Positions 8,503-18,430 are shown, counted from the stretch's first letter. The stretch: DNA of 64,000 nt from Clostridioides difficile (GCF_900243075.1 NZ_OEZH01000015.1:1-64000), one strand, 5' to 3'. The notes: generated from the letters alone by a model not told the origin. Made by a program: numbers and translations.

Positions 8503-9453
8503 ATGGGAAAAGTTGCACTAGTATTTCCTGGTCAAGGAGCTCAATATGTAGGTATGGCCAAGGATTTATATGAAAATAATGATGTTGCTAAAAGTGTAAT
8601 AGATGAGGCTAATGAAGCCTTAAAAATGGACTTAAAAAATCTTATGTTTAACGGAAATGAAGAAGAACTTTCTAAAACTGAAAATACTCAACCTGCTATG
8701 GTTACACATAGTGTAGCAGTATTAAAAGCAGTACAAGCTCAAATAGATTTAAAATATAGTGCATGTTTGGGTTTATCTTTAGGAGAGTATAGTGCATTGG
8801 TTGCAGCAGATGCAATTGACTTTAAAGATGCTGTATGTTTAGTTAAAAAAAGAGGTAAGTTTATGCAAGAAACAGTTCCAACAGGTGTTGGAGCCATGGC
8901 AGCAATATTAGGTCTAGATAGACGTGTACTTGAAGATGTAGTTAAAGATATACAAGGAGGTATTGTAGAAGTAGCAAATTACAATTCTCCTGGACAAATA
9001 GTTATATCTGGTGAAAATGAAAAGATAGAAGAAGCAATGGTAAAATGCAAAGAAGCAGGAGCAAAAAGAGCAGTTAAATTAAATGTAAGTGGACCTTTTC
9101 ACTCGTCAATGTTAAAAGAAGCAGGAGTAAAATTAGCTGGTGAGTTAGAAAAAGTTAACATAACTAAACCTAAAGTTGATGTAGTGGCAAATGTAAATGC
9201 AGATTACTATAAAAATGAAGGTAAAGACCTGCTTATAAAACAAGTAAGTTCATCTGTTCTTTGGGAAGACTCTATAGAAAGACTTTTAAATGATGGATAT
9301 GATACTTTTATAGAAATGGGACCTGGAAAAACTTTAAAAGCATTTATCAAGAAGATAGCTTCTAATAAAAAAGTAAGTGTCAATATTTATAATATAGATG
9401 GTATAGATTCTCTTAATGAATTTGTACAAAATTATAGAAATGGAGAGATATAA
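8503..9453 (+). CDS. fabD: Malonyl-CoA:ACP transacylase
   Basis: The 316-residue acyltransferase loads malonyl groups on ACP. FPGQGAQYVGM opens the protein, the nucleophile is Ser92 in GLSLGEYSAL, and the partner His is in SGPFHSSML near 200. An AGGAGGAG ribosome site lies five bases before the ATG. Its stop overlaps the fabG start by one base (TAATG), implying coupled translation. Secure. Confidence 0.96.
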   Translation: MGKVALVFPGQGAQYVGMAKDLYENNDVAKSVIDEANEALKMDLKNLMFNGNEEELSKTENTQPAMVTHSVAVLKAVQAQIDLKYSACLGLSLGEYSALVAADAIDFKDAVCLVKKRGKFMQETVPTGVGAMAAILGLDRRVLEDVVKDIQGGIVEVANYNSPGQIVISGENEKIEEAMVKCKEAGAKRAVKLNVSGPFHSSMLKEAGVKLAGELEKVNITKPKVDVVANVNADYYKNEGKDLLIKQVSSSVLWEDSIERLLNDGYDTFIEMGPGKTLKAFIKKIASNKKVSVNIYNIDGIDSLNEFVQNYRNGEI

Positions 9454-10202
9454 TGATAAATCTTACAGGACAAGTAGCAGTTGTTACTGGTGGCTCTAGG
9501 GGTATAGGAAAAGAAATAGCAAAAAAACTAGCATCTTTTGGAGCTGATGTAGTAATCAATTATACTTCTAAAGAAGATGAAGCACTAAAAACTAAAAATG
9601 AAATAGAAGACATGGGTGTAAAGTGTACTTCTATAAAATGTGATGTGTCTAAATCTGATGAAGTGAATCAAATGATAGATTCTGTTGTAAAAGAATTTGG
9701 AAAAATTGATATATTGGTTAATAATGCAGGTATAACTAAAGATGGTTTGCTTATGAGAATGAAAGAAGAAGATTTTGATAGAGTTATAGATATAAACTTA
9801 AAAGGTGTCTTTAATTGTACAAAAGCAGTTACTAAACCTATGATGAAAAAGAAGTATGGAAGAATAATAAATATGACTTCAGTAGTTGGAATTATGGGTA
9901 ATGCAGGACAAGCTAATTATTGTGCATCAAAAGCAGGTGTAATTGGATTTACAAAAGCTTCTGCAAGAGAATTGGCATCAAGAAATATAAATATAAATGC
10001 AGTAGCACCTGGATTTATAGAAACAGATATGACTAAAGTACTAAGTGATGATGTAAAAGAATCAACACTAGCAAACATACCAAAGAAGTCTTATGGTAAA
10101 CCAGAAGATGTAGCCAATGCCGTAGCATTTTTAGTTAGTGATATGTCAAGTTATATAACAGGACAAGTAATAAATGTAGATGGTGGAATGGTAATGCAAT
10201 AA
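9453..10202 (+). CDS. fabG: 3-oxoacyl-ACP reductase
   Basis: The 249-residue short-chain dehydrogenase reduces beta-ketoacyl-ACP with NADPH. The cofactor motif TGGSRGIG is at residues 12-19; catalytic Ser143, Tyr156 and Lys160 are present (YCASK), together with NNAG at 90-93. It overlaps fabD by one base and is followed by acpP after 63 bases. Secure. Confidence 0.96.
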   Translation: MINLTGQVAVVTGGSRGIGKEIAKKLASFGADVVINYTSKEDEALKTKNEIEDMGVKCTSIKCDVSKSDEVNQMIDSVVKEFGKIDILVNNAGITKDGLLMRMKEEDFDRVIDINLKGVFNCTKAVTKPMMKKKYGRIINMTSVVGIMGNAGQANYCASKAGVIGFTKASARELASRNININAVAPGFIETDMTKVLSDDVKESTLANIPKKSYGKPEDVANAVAFLVSDMSSYITGQVINVDGGMVMQ

Positions 10203-10265
10203 TAAAAAATAATAATTTAAAAAGTAGAGAAATCTATTAAAATAAAAAATCTTAGGAGGTACACA

Positions 10266-10490
10266 ATGTTTAATAAAGTTGTAGAAATAATAATAGAGCA
10301 ATTAGGAGTAGAAGATAAAGAAATAACTATGGAAACATCATTAATGAAGGATTTAGAAGCAGATTCATTAGATGCAGTAGAAATAATAATGGCACTTGAA
10401 GATGAATTTGGTATAGAAATACCAGATACAGAAGCAGAAAACTTCAAATCTATAGGAGATATAGTTAAGTATATAGAAGCTAATAAATAG
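10266..10490 (+). CDS. acpP: Acyl carrier protein
   Basis: The 74-residue acidic helical protein carries the growing acyl chain on a phosphopantetheine attached to Ser34 of the ADSLD motif. CTTAGGAGGT precedes the ATG. Position between fabG and fabF is the common arrangement. A long open frame on the opposite strand here (10217-10690) is a shadow. Confidence 0.96.
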   Translation: MFNKVVEIIIEQLGVEDKEITMETSLMKDLEADSLDAVEIIMALEDEFGIEIPDTEAENFKSIGDIVKYIEANK

Positions 10491-10519
10491 TCGAGCTTTA
10501 AAAAAAGTGGAGGTATCCG

Positions 10520-11758
10520 ATGAAGAAAAGAGTAGTAATAACAGGACTTGGATGTGTTACACCGTTGGGAACGGGAAAAGAGGAGTTCTGGAGCAATATA
10601 AAATCTGGAGTATCTGGTATAGATAAAATAACTAATTTCGATGCTAGCACGTATCAAACTCAGATAGCAGGAGAAGTTAAGAATTTTCATCCAGAAGAAT
10701 ATATAAGCAAAAAAGAATTGAAGAGATTAGATAAATTTGCTCAATTTGCAATAGTATCTGCAAAATTAGCAGTTAAAGATGCAAATCTTGATTTAGATAA
10801 AGTTGATAGAGAGCGTGTTGGTGTTATAATAGGTTCTGGAATAGGTGGAGTTGAAGCAATAGAAACTCAGCATAAAATTCTTTTGGAAAAAGGAAATAAA
10901 AGAGTAAGCTCACTTTTTGTACCTATGATGATAGGAAATATGGCAGCTGGTCAAGTTTCAATATTTTTAGGCGCAAAAGGACCTAATACTAATGTGTGTA
11001 CAGCTTGTGCATCAGGGACTCATTCAATAGGTGATGCTTTTAAGGTTATACAAAGAGGTGATGCAGATATTATGGTAGCTGGGGGTTCTGAAGCTGCTGT
11101 AACAGGTCTTGCTTTTGCCGGATTCTGTAATATGAAGGCTATGTCAACTAGAAATGATGACCCTAAAACTGCATCACGACCATTTGATAAAGACAGAGAT
11201 GGTTTTGTAATGGGAGAAGGAGCAGGTATCGTTATATTAGAAGATTTGGAACATGCTTTAGCGAGAGGTGCTAAAATATATGCAGAAGTAGTTGGATATG
11301 GTTTAACTGCTGATGCATATCATATGACAACTCCAGCTGAAAATGGAGAGGGAGCAGCCAGATCTATGAATATGGCTTTGAAAGATGGAAATGTTCTATT
11401 AGAAGAAGTAGATTATATAAATGCTCATGGTACTTCAACTTATTACAATGATTTGTATGAAACTATGGCTATAAAGACTGTATTTGGAGAAAAGGCATAT
11501 GATTTATGTGTATCATCAACTAAATCTATGACTGGTCACTTACTAGGAGCATCAGGTGCTATAGAAGCTGTTGTTTGTGCTATGAGTATAGAAGATAATT
11601 TTGTACCTCCAACTATAAACATACAAGAAGTTGGAGAAGATTTGGACTTAGATTATGTTCCAAATCAAGGTAAAGAAAAAAATATTAGATATGCACTATC
11701 AAATTCTTTAGGATTTGGTGGACATAATGCTACAATAGTACTAAAAAAATATGTATAA
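10520..11758 (+). CDS. fabF: Beta-ketoacyl-ACP synthase II
   Basis: The 412-residue condensing enzyme extends acyl-ACP with malonyl-ACP. Cys163 in [10 protein letters not shown] is the nucleophile; the two His residues are in [11 protein letters not shown] and [10 protein letters not shown]. It is the last gene of the fapR operon and is followed by a long palindrome and a canonical terminator. fabZ and the acc genes are not in the window and must be elsewhere. Secure. Confidence 0.96.
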   Translation: MKKRVVITGLGCVTPLGTGKEEFWSNIKSGVSGIDKITNFDASTYQTQIAGEVKNFHPEEYISKKELKRLDKFAQFAIVSAKLAVKDANLDLDKVDRERVGVIIGSGIGGVEAIETQHKILLEKGNKRVSSLFVPMMIGNMAAGQVSIFLGAKGPNTNVCTACASGTHSIGDAFKVIQRGDADIMVAGGSEAAVTGLAFAGFCNMKAMSTRNDDPKTASRPFDKDRDGFVMGEGAGIVILEDLEHALARGAKIYAEVVGYGLTADAYHMTTPAENGEGAARSMNMALKDGNVLLEEVDYINAHGTSTYYNDLYETMAIKTVFGEKAYDLCVSSTKSMTGHLLGASGAIEAVVCAMSIEDNFVPPTINIQEVGEDLDLDYVPNQGKEKNIRYALSNSLGFGGHNATIVLKKYV

Positions 11759-11770
11759 TTAAATATTAAG

Positions 11771-11806
11771 TATAAAGTTAAAATAAGTACTTATTTTAAC
11801 TTTATA
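11771..11806. repeat. 36-bp perfect palindrome after fabF
   Basis: TATAAAGTTAAAATAAGT is followed directly by its exact reverse complement with no loop bases. There is no T-run after it, so it is not a standard terminator; a proper terminator follows 25 bases later. It may be a protein-binding site, an mRNA 3' stability element or a cruciform. Confidence 0.8.
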
Positions 11807-11831
11807 AATTTATATTGACTTAAATTTAAAG

Positions 11832-11860
11832 TCTCCTAAATTATTTTAGGAGATTTTTTT
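11832..11860 (+). terminator. Terminator of the fab operon
   Basis: The stem TCTCCTAAA (11832-11840) pairs with TTTAGGAGA (11845-11853) around a four-base loop, followed by seven T residues. It is a canonical intrinsic terminator. Confidence 0.95.
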
Positions 11861-11981
11861 ATTAAGATTTAATTCTAGCATATGTTGTAAATCATTTTGA
11901 TATATTGTATTATTAATTATTAAGAGGTTATTTATATATGCAAGTTGTCATTCTACAATATACAAAAGGAGGACTAAAATT

Positions 11982-13700
11982 TTGAATTTTAGACTACCAA
12001 AAAAAAGGTTACCCAAAAAGTTAATTTTTATATGTATAGTACTTATTAGTATTATTTTGTTTGTAAAATATGACCAAAATGGACTGAAAGAAAGAGAAAT
12101 TATAAATAAGGGAAAATATATGTCTGAAAGTCTTGTGGCAGATAAAGAGTATGATGAAGCAAAAAAAGTGGTTAAGACTTCTTTTGAATCTATCCCAGAA
12201 AAAAAATACAATAAAGTATATAATGAAGTTTGGGATATGTTAAAGACTATTTCATATGTTCCAGATGGAACGAAGATAGTCATTGATTCTTTAGAAAAGA
12301 TGAGAGAATCAGATGTAAAGTTATCTGATGAGTGTAGATTTAATATAGAAAAAAGATTAGCATCAGTGTACATAATGGATAATAATTATTCTAAAGCAGT
12401 AGATTTAACTGTAAAATCTATAAAATTGGCTGAGAAGTTGGGGAATAATTATGAAAAAGCAAGACTAGATGTTGATTTGGCGAGCATACTTTTAAAGGTA
12501 GGTAGCTATGAAACAGCAGAGAAATTAATAAAAGATTCTTTTAAGATAGATATTGACGAAGGTGAAAAAAATGGAATGGTTAGATTATATGCTCTTATAA
12601 ATCTATCAGAAATATATATAGAGGTGGGAGAATATGATAAAGCCATTGAAATAAGTAGCAGAGTAAAAGATTATAAAAAATTTGTAAATACAGATGATTA
12701 CAATGATTTTGAGATAATGGCTTCTATAATGCAGGCAAATGCGTATGTAGGAAAAAATAATGTACAAAAGGCAAAGACTTTTTTAGAAAGAGCTGATTAT
12801 CTTATAAAATCTGATAGAACAGTTCATATATTAGATAAAGATATGTATTATTATATGGCAGTGGGAAATTTAGAATATAAAAGCGAAAACTATAATTCTG
12901 CAATAGATAATTATAAAAAAAGCTTAGAGATATCCACTAAGAGAAAATTAACTCAGGAGAAAATAAAAAATTTAAATAAGATATTAAATATATATGAAAA
13001 ACAAGGAAATGTAGAATCTTTAAATGAGTATCAAAAGATGTTAATAAATGAATATAAAGAGAACAAAAGTATAAGAGATTCAGAGACTAGTTTCTATATA
13101 ATTGATAAAGTATCAAATGAAAGTGAGCTATTTGAAAAAACTAAAAAAGAAATAAAATATTATAAAATATTGTTTACAGTAATTTTAATCGCTATATTAG
13201 GGTCTACTTTTTTATATAATAGATTGAAGTATTTTAAAGCACAAAATTTACATGATGGTCTTACAAATGTTTATAATAGAAAAAGTTTTGATATTATGTA
13301 TGAAAAGTACAGAGAGAAAGATGATAATTTTGCGCTTGTAATGATAGATATTGATAATTTTAAACTCATAAATGATAATTATGGGCATAAATTTGGTGAT
13401 GTTGTTATAAAAGGGATAACAAATACTATTTGTGTTATGTTGGAACAAGATGATAAAGTCTTTAGGTATGGAGGAGAAGAGTTTTCTGTATTGATAAGAA
13501 ATAAATCTGGTGAAGAAGTAGCAGATATAATTGACAATATAAGAGTTGCAATTGAAAATAAAAAGTGGAATGAAGATGTGACTGTGACTATAAGTGCAGG
13601 TGTGGCTCATATTTCGGATAGTAAAAATGTACTAGAAGAAGCTGATAAAAATCTATATAAAGCAAAACAACTTGGTAGAAATAAAGTAGTATATAAGTAA
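11982..13700 (+). CDS. Membrane TPR-GGDEF diguanylate cyclase
   Basis: The 572-residue protein has a transmembrane segment near residues 14-28, a long helical region with TPR-like repeats (about 100-380), a second transmembrane segment near 395-412, and a C-terminal GGDEF domain. The TPRs are therefore probably extracellular and the cyclase cytoplasmic. The active loop is GGEEF (497-501), a functional variant, so it likely makes c-di-GMP from two GTP. The position of the product-inhibition I-site (RxxD) reads EQDD (488-491), so the Arg is missing and feedback inhibition is probably lost. The TTG start at 11982 follows AAAGGAGGA by nine bases. No EAL or HD-GYP domain. The ligand is unknown. 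Confidence 0.88.
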   Translation: MNFRLPKKRLPKKLIFICIVLISIILFVKYDQNGLKEREIINKGKYMSESLVADKEYDEAKKVVKTSFESIPEKKYNKVYNEVWDMLKTISYVPDGTKIVIDSLEKMRESDVKLSDECRFNIEKRLASVYIMDNNYSKAVDLTVKSIKLAEKLGNNYEKARLDVDLASILLKVGSYETAEKLIKDSFKIDIDEGEKNGMVRLYALINLSEIYIEVGEYDKAIEISSRVKDYKKFVNTDDYNDFEIMASIMQANAYVGKNNVQKAKTFLERADYLIKSDRTVHILDKDMYYYMAVGNLEYKSENYNSAIDNYKKSLEISTKRKLTQEKIKNLNKILNIYEKQGNVESLNEYQKMLINEYKENKSIRDSETSFYIIDKVSNESELFEKTKKEIKYYKILFTVILIAILGSTFLYNRLKYFKAQNLHDGLTNVYNRKSFDIMYEKYREKDDNFALVMIDIDNFKLINDNYGHKFGDVVIKGITNTICVMLEQDDKVFRYGGEEFSVLIRNKSGEEVADIIDNIRVAIENKKWNEDVTVTISAGVAHISDSKNVLEEADKNLYKAKQLGRNKVVYK

Positions 13701-13730
13701 TTGTATGCTATATAAATAAGAGGTATAAAT

Positions 13731-15731
13731 ATGAAACAATCAATAGCTATAGTAACTGATAAAATAACCAAATTATCATCTTTTTTAGAAGAAAATATAC
13801 GCTTAGTTTTAGGGGATTATGTTGATATAAACCATTATTATCTAGAAAATTTAAACAAGGATGATAAAATACAAGGTGATTTTGTATTAGTAATGAATGA
13901 TGACAGATTAAATAGCATGAGAAAGCATTTAGTACAAGATAGCAAGATTATAGTGGTGAGGAGAACTCTTAAAGAAAATGAAATCTATGGATTATTTTCA
14001 ATACCAAATAGAACAGAAGTATTGGTTGTAAATGATACAAAAGAAACTACCTTAGAAACGATAAGCTTATTTTATAAGATAGGAGTAAAAAATTTGAAGT
14101 TTACCCCATATATTGAAGGAAAAACTTATAAAAATATAGACATAGCTATAACACCTGGAGTAAAAGAGAAAGTACCAAGTTATATAAATAAAGTAATCGA
14201 CCTTGGTAATAGATATATTGATATATCTACTTTTATAGAAATAATAAATGGTCTTAGAATTGATGTCAAAGAAATACGTAAAAACTTAATGGCATATTCT
14301 GAGAGCTTAATAAGCTTAGATAATGGAGTTAAAGATAATTATAGACAACTGTTTTTGAAAATAGAAGAACAAGATGTTATATTGAATCTATCAAAAGATG
14401 GAATAATATTTACTTCAGCAGATGGTGTTATAAACACATTTAATAAAGAAGCTTTAAAAATTTTAGGGATAAATGAAAATCCACAAGGTAAAAACATAGA
14501 AGAAATTATTTCTAAGGATTTAAATATTCTACTTGGAGACAACGAAATAGTTGATGAAGTCGTATTTACAAATAAAAAATATATAAATGTAAATAAAAAA
14601 AGTATTTTTTCTATGGGAAATAAAGCTGGTGTATATTATAATTTACAAGAAATAACATATATAAAAAAATTAGAACAAAATCTTACTAATAAACTAAGAG
14701 AGCAAGGTCAAATAGCTAAATATACATTTAAAGATATAAAAACTAAAAATAAGAATATGATAAAATGCATAGAATTGGCTAAAAAAATATCTAAATCAGA
14801 CCTTTCTGTGTTAATAATAGGAGAAAGTGGTACTGGCAAAGAATTGTTGTCACAATCAATTCATAATGCCTCTAATAGAAGTAATCAACCATTTATAGCA
14901 GTTAATTGTGCAGCAGTTCCAGATAGCCTATTAGAGAGTCAACTATTTGGATATGAAAAAGGCTCTTTTACAGGAGCTTTAAGAGAAGGAAAAAAGGGTC
15001 TATTTGAAATTGCTAACAATGGAACTATATTTCTAGATGAAATTGGAGATATGCCTCCAGTATTGCAGACAAAGTTACTAAGGGTACTACAAGAAAAGCA
15101 GGTTATGCCTATAGGCTCTCATAATGTTATAAATATAGATGTTAGGGTCATAGCAGCAACAAACAAAAACTTGCCAAGGATGATTAGAGAAGGAAAATTT
15201 AGAGAAGATTTGTATTATAGACTAAATGTATTGCCAATAGATGTACCATCACTAAGGAATCGAAAAGAAGATATAATAACGCTTATGAATTTCTTTTTGA
15301 GAAATAATATAAGACTTTCACCTGAAGTTGTAACTATTTTAGAAAAATATAATTGGCCAGGAAATATAAGAGAGTTACAAAATGTTGCTTCTTATGTAAG
15401 TTTAATGTGTGATAGCATGGTTTTTAAAGATGACTTACCACCATATATAAAGACAGAATATGTTGCTAGCTATGAAGATGGATTTGGTTATACCAAAAAA
15501 GAATTTGAGGAGATATTAAGAGTTCTATATGAAAGGAGAGATTCATCTTCTGGAGTTGGAAGAGGATTTATAATAGAAAAACTTATGGAGGAAGAAATTG
15601 AGATTTCTGAAAGTAAAGTTAGAAAGGTGTTATCTTATTTAAGTGAATGTGGATATATATCATCTAAATCTGGAAGATGTGGAAGTCAAATAACTCCAGA
15701 GGGGATAAAACTTTACAATAGTATTACTTAA
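13731..15731 (+). CDS. Sigma-54-dependent transcriptional activator with PAS domain and winged-helix C terminus
   Basis: The 666-residue protein has an N-terminal region of uncertain fold (1-200), a PAS-like sensor (about 215-320) and an AAA+ domain with Walker A GESGTGKE (364-371), the sigma-54 contact loop GSFTGA (411-416) and Walker B FLDEIGD (434-440). The PAS domain sits before the ATPase, as in many amino-acid-responsive activators. The C terminus (about 580-666) lacks the usual Fis helix-turn-helix; it instead reads like a winged helix ([17 protein letters not shown], then [11 protein letters not shown]). It is followed by a sigma-54 promoter and three metabolic genes, which are the likely targets. 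The substrate is unknown. Confidence 0.88.
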   Translation: MKQSIAIVTDKITKLSSFLEENIRLVLGDYVDINHYYLENLNKDDKIQGDFVLVMNDDRLNSMRKHLVQDSKIIVVRRTLKENEIYGLFSIPNRTEVLVVNDTKETTLETISLFYKIGVKNLKFTPYIEGKTYKNIDIAITPGVKEKVPSYINKVIDLGNRYIDISTFIEIINGLRIDVKEIRKNLMAYSESLISLDNGVKDNYRQLFLKIEEQDVILNLSKDGIIFTSADGVINTFNKEALKILGINENPQGKNIEEIISKDLNILLGDNEIVDEVVFTNKKYINVNKKSIFSMGNKAGVYYNLQEITYIKKLEQNLTNKLREQGQIAKYTFKDIKTKNKNMIKCIELAKKISKSDLSVLIIGESGTGKELLSQSIHNASNRSNQPFIAVNCAAVPDSLLESQLFGYEKGSFTGALREGKKGLFEIANNGTIFLDEIGDMPPVLQTKLLRVLQEKQVMPIGSHNVINIDVRVIAATNKNLPRMIREGKFREDLYYRLNVLPIDVPSLRNRKEDIITLMNFFLRNNIRLSPEVVTILEKYNWPGNIRELQNVASYVSLMCDSMVFKDDLPPYIKTEYVASYEDGFGYTKKEFEEILRVLYERRDSSSGVGRGFIIEKLMEEEIEISESKVRKVLSYLSECGYISSKSGRCGSQITPEGIKLYNSIT

Positions 15732-15864
15732 GTATACTAATATTAAAATAAGATATTCAAAATATAAATATTTAGATAATCATAAACTTTTATACTTATA
15801 AAATTTAAGTTTATATTGTGAGAGAAAGAATTTTATACATTTAAAATAGTTTAAATTAAACACT

Positions 15865-15904
15865 AATAGGTTTAAAAAATAGGTTTAGATAGGTAATAGG
15901 TTAT
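15865..15904 (+). promoter_or_regulatory. Triple AATAGGTT repeat, candidate activator site
   Basis: AATAGGTT occurs at 15865, 15878 and 15895. The cluster is about 150-190 bases upstream of the predicted sigma-54 start site, the normal range for an upstream activating sequence. The last copy is also part of the terminator stem at 15889-15926, so the repeats could be partly a by-product of that hairpin. Confidence 0.4.
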
Positions 15905-15934
15905 AATAAAATAACCCATTACCTATTTTTATTT
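15889..15934 (+). terminator. Terminator after the sigma-54 activator gene
   Basis: A 16-bp stem (15889-15904 with 15911-15926, one mismatch) closes a six-base loop and is followed by TTTTATTT. Together with the unassigned AT-rich stretch 15732-15888 it fills the gap after the activator gene. Confidence 0.85.
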
Positions 15935-16029
15935 GTAAAAAAAACGTACACACAGTTAAAAATAAAAAATATAGTTGATAAAAGTATTGAAAATACTAGA
16001 AGAAGAATAAATAAAAATAATTAAAAATT

Positions 16030-16046
16030 TTGGCATACATATTGCT
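16030..16046 (+). promoter_or_regulatory. Sigma-54 promoter
   Basis: TTGGCA (-24 element, 16030-16035), six bases, then TTGCT (-12 element, 16042-16046). This is an essentially perfect match to YTGGCACGNNNNTTGCW. It lies 43 bases before the ATG at 16089 and just downstream of a sigma-54 activator gene. Confidence 0.9.
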
Positions 16047-16088
16047 AATTATAGAGATAAGATGACAAAATAATTGGGAGGTTTAATT

Positions 16089-16334
16089 ATGAAATACAAA
16101 ACAACAGGGACTTGTGCTACAGAAATTGAATTTGAGGTAAAAGAAAATAAAGTTACAAGTGTCAATTTCACTGGTGGATGTGATGGAAATTTAAAAGGGC
16201 TAAAAGTATTAGTTGAAGGTATGAATGTAGAAGATGTAATTCAAAAATTAAAAGGAATAGAGTGTAAAACAAAGCCAACATCTTGCCCAGACCAACTTTC
16301 TTTAGCATTGGAAAATTATATGAATATAAAATAA
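16089..16334 (+). CDS. Small four-cysteine TSCPD-domain protein (TIGR03905-like)
   Basis: The 81-residue protein begins MKYKTTGTCATEIEFE and contains CPDQLSLAL near its end. Four conserved-looking cysteines (residues 9, 31, 54 region and 66 region) and the TSCPD motif place it with the uncharacterised TIGR03905/TSCPD family, related to the C-terminal tail domain of some ribonucleotide reductases. The ATG at 16089 follows GGGAGG by seven bases; a TTG at 16074 would put the ribosome site inside the gene. First gene after the sigma-54 promoter. The function is unknown; metal binding or redox are possible. Confidence 0.8.
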   Translation: MKYKTTGTCATEIEFEVKENKVTSVNFTGGCDGNLKGLKVLVEGMNVEDVIQKLKGIECKTKPTSCPDQLSLALENYMNIK

Positions 16335-16369
16335 ATACATAAAACAATCGATTAGTTAGGAGCTTGATT

Positions 16370-17095
16370 ATGAAACCAATAATAGGTATTTTAGGAAACT
16401 TAATAATAATGGAAAATGGTATGTTTCCAGGGCTTGAAAGGTCATATGTAAATAATGATTATATAAATGCAGTACTAAAAGGTGGAGGTAGCCCAGTTAT
16501 TATTCCAGTAAATACAGATAAAGAAGTTATAAAAAAACAGATTGAGATGGTTGATGGAGTATTAATATCTGGGGGATGGGATGTCAATCCTCAATTGTAT
16601 GGAGAAGAAACAAGAGAAGAAACAACCTTTATATATCCAGAAGTAGATGAATTTGATTTAATTGCAATAAGTATAGCATTAGAGCTTAAAAAGCCTATGT
16701 TAGGTATATGTAGGGGGCTACAAATTTTAAATGTAAGCTTAGGAGGAACTTTGTACCAGGATAATAATCTTGTAGAAGGAAATTATATAAAACATACACA
16801 ATCTTCCAAAAGACATGTAGCTACTCATAAAATAGATGTTAAAGAAGGAAGTATTTTAGAAGGAATCTTAGGAAAACAGTTACTTACAAATAGCTATCAT
16901 CATCAAAGTGTCAATCAGCTTGGGAAAGGATTAAAGGCTATAGCACACTCGAAAGATGGTATAATAGAAGCTATTCAAAAAGAGGATGATAATTTTGTAG
17001 TAGGAGTACAATGGCATCCAGAAATGATGGTAGATTACTGTAATAAAATGGAAAATCTATTTAAATATTTTATAAATATTTGTTCAAATTTATAA
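16370..17095 (+). CDS. Class I glutamine amidotransferase-like hydrolase (gamma-glutamyl-GABA hydrolase / peptidase C26 family)
   Basis: The 241-residue protein has the PuuD-like layout: LISGGWDVNP, then nucleophile Cys114 in GICRGLQILN, and the His-Glu pair in GVQWHPE near the C terminus. Family members hydrolyse gamma-glutamyl bonds, for example gamma-glutamyl-GABA in putrescine breakdown. No other putrescine genes are nearby, so the exact substrate is open. The start at 16370 follows TAGGAG by seven bases. It is cotranscribed with the upstream Cys protein and the downstream permease under the sigma-54 promoter, suggesting uptake and deamidation/hydrolysis of a glutamyl or amino-acid compound. 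Confidence 0.85.
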   Translation: MKPIIGILGNLIIMENGMFPGLERSYVNNDYINAVLKGGGSPVIIPVNTDKEVIKKQIEMVDGVLISGGWDVNPQLYGEETREETTFIYPEVDEFDLIAISIALELKKPMLGICRGLQILNVSLGGTLYQDNNLVEGNYIKHTQSSKRHVATHKIDVKEGSILEGILGKQLLTNSYHHQSVNQLGKGLKAIAHSKDGIIEAIQKEDDNFVVGVQWHPEMMVDYCNKMENLFKYFINICSNL

Positions 17096-17116
17096 TATAC
17101 CTTGGAGGGATTGAAC

Positions 17117-18430
17117 ATGAATGAAAAGAATAAAATGGGATTAATAAGTATTATACTTTTAGGTATTAATGCAGTAGTAGGAGCAGGAGTCTTTCTATTA
17201 CCAGGAGATGCAATGAAAGCATTTGGAGTAGCAAGTATATTTGTGTATATGTTTGATATGTTATTAGTTTTATCCATGGCATTTTGTTTTGCTGAAGTGG
17301 CAGGTAAATTCAATAAAAATGGTGCTGCTTATGTTTATACTAAAGAAGCTTTTGGAGATTTTTGTGGCTTTGAAGTAGGTCTTATGAAATGGGTAATAGG
17401 ATGTATTTCTTGGGCAGCTTTAATAGTAGGTTTTCCTACATCATTATCAGCAGTATGGGCTCCAGCAGGTGACCCACATATACAAAAAATTATAATTGTA
17501 GCTATGATAGTTGGACTTACAATTATAAACTTATTAGGTGTGTCTCTATCAAAAATTGTACAAAATGTTATAACTGTAGGTAAACTAATTCCATTAATAT
17601 TATTTATAGGAATAGGTATATTTTTTATAAAAGGGGTTAATTTTACTACTTCAACAATGGTGCCTCCAGGGGCTGGAGCAACAGAGTTTGGAGCAGCAGC
17701 ACTTTTAATGTTTTATTCATTTACAGGATTTGAATCTATAGCAGTTGCAGCGGAGGACATGGACAACCCTAGAAAGAATATACCAATAGCAATTATAAGT
17801 GTAATAGTAATTGCATCAATAATATATATATTAAATCAAGTTGTATGTGTTGGTATACTAGGAGATTCATTATCTAGTACATCTACACCAGTTGCAGATG
17901 CTGCAAGAATATGTTTTGGAAATATGGGTGCTGGATTGGTTACTTTTGGAACATTGGTTTCTGTTGGTGGAATTTGTATGTGTGGTGCTTTCGTAAATCC
18001 AAGAAGTTGTGTAGCTTTGGCTGATGATAAAATGTTACCAAGAATATTTGCAAGAAAAGATAAAAAAGGTACACCATATATAGCGATAATAGCTACTATG
18101 ATAATCACTATACCAATAGCTTTATCTGGAAGTTTTGCTGAATTAGCAGCAATAAGTGCAGTTGCTAGATTCATACAATACATACCAACATCTTTATCAG
18201 TATTAGTATTTAGAAAGAAAAGACCAGAATTAGTAGGTACCTTTAAAACACCTTTTGGAGCAGTGATTCCTCTAATTGCTGTATGTGTTGGGACATGGTT
18301 ATTATTCCAAGCATCTATTCATCAATTAATTATGGGATTGGGAGCATTGGCAATTGGAGTACCATTATATTTTATAATGAAGTCTTATAATAGAAAGGTT
18401 TATGGTGAAAATTTAAAGAAAATAATTTAA
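17117..18430 (+). CDS. APC-family amino acid permease
   Basis: The 437-residue membrane protein has about 12 predicted transmembrane segments and the APC signature GINAVVGAGVFLLPG in the first. FYSFTGFESIAVAAEDMDNPRKNIP (given here by key residues GFES and DNPRKN) is the conserved loop of transmembrane segment 6 onward. It probably imports an amino acid or exchanges two. The ATG at 17117 follows TTGGAGGGA; the TTG at 17102 is upstream of that site. It is the third gene of the sigma-54 operon and is only 21 bases after the hydrolase. The substrate cannot be told from sequence. Confidence 0.9.
   Translation: MNEKNKMGLISIILLGINAVVGAGVFLLPGDAMKAFGVASIFVYMFDMLLVLSMAFCFAEVAGKFNKNGAAYVYTKEAFGDFCGFEVGLMKWVIGCISWAALIVGFPTSLSAVWAPAGDPHIQKIIIVAMIVGLTIINLLGVSLSKIVQNVITVGKLIPLILFIGIGIFFIKGVNFTTSTMVPPGAGATEFGAAALLMFYSFTGFESIAVAAEDMDNPRKNIPIAIISVIVIASIIYILNQVVCVGILGDSLSSTSTPVADAARICFGNMGAGLVTFGTLVSVGGICMCGAFVNPRSCVALADDKMLPRIFARKDKKGTPYIAIIATMIITIPIALSGSFAELAAISAVARFIQYIPTSLSVLVFRKKRPELVGTFKTPFGAVIPLIAVCVGTWLLFQASIHQLIMGLGALAIGVPLYFIMKSYNRKVYGENLKKII

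Noticed and set aside
10217-10690. 157-residue open frame on the minus strand
   Set aside because: It lies antisense to acpP and the fabG end/fabF start, has no ribosome site and is a shadow of real genes.
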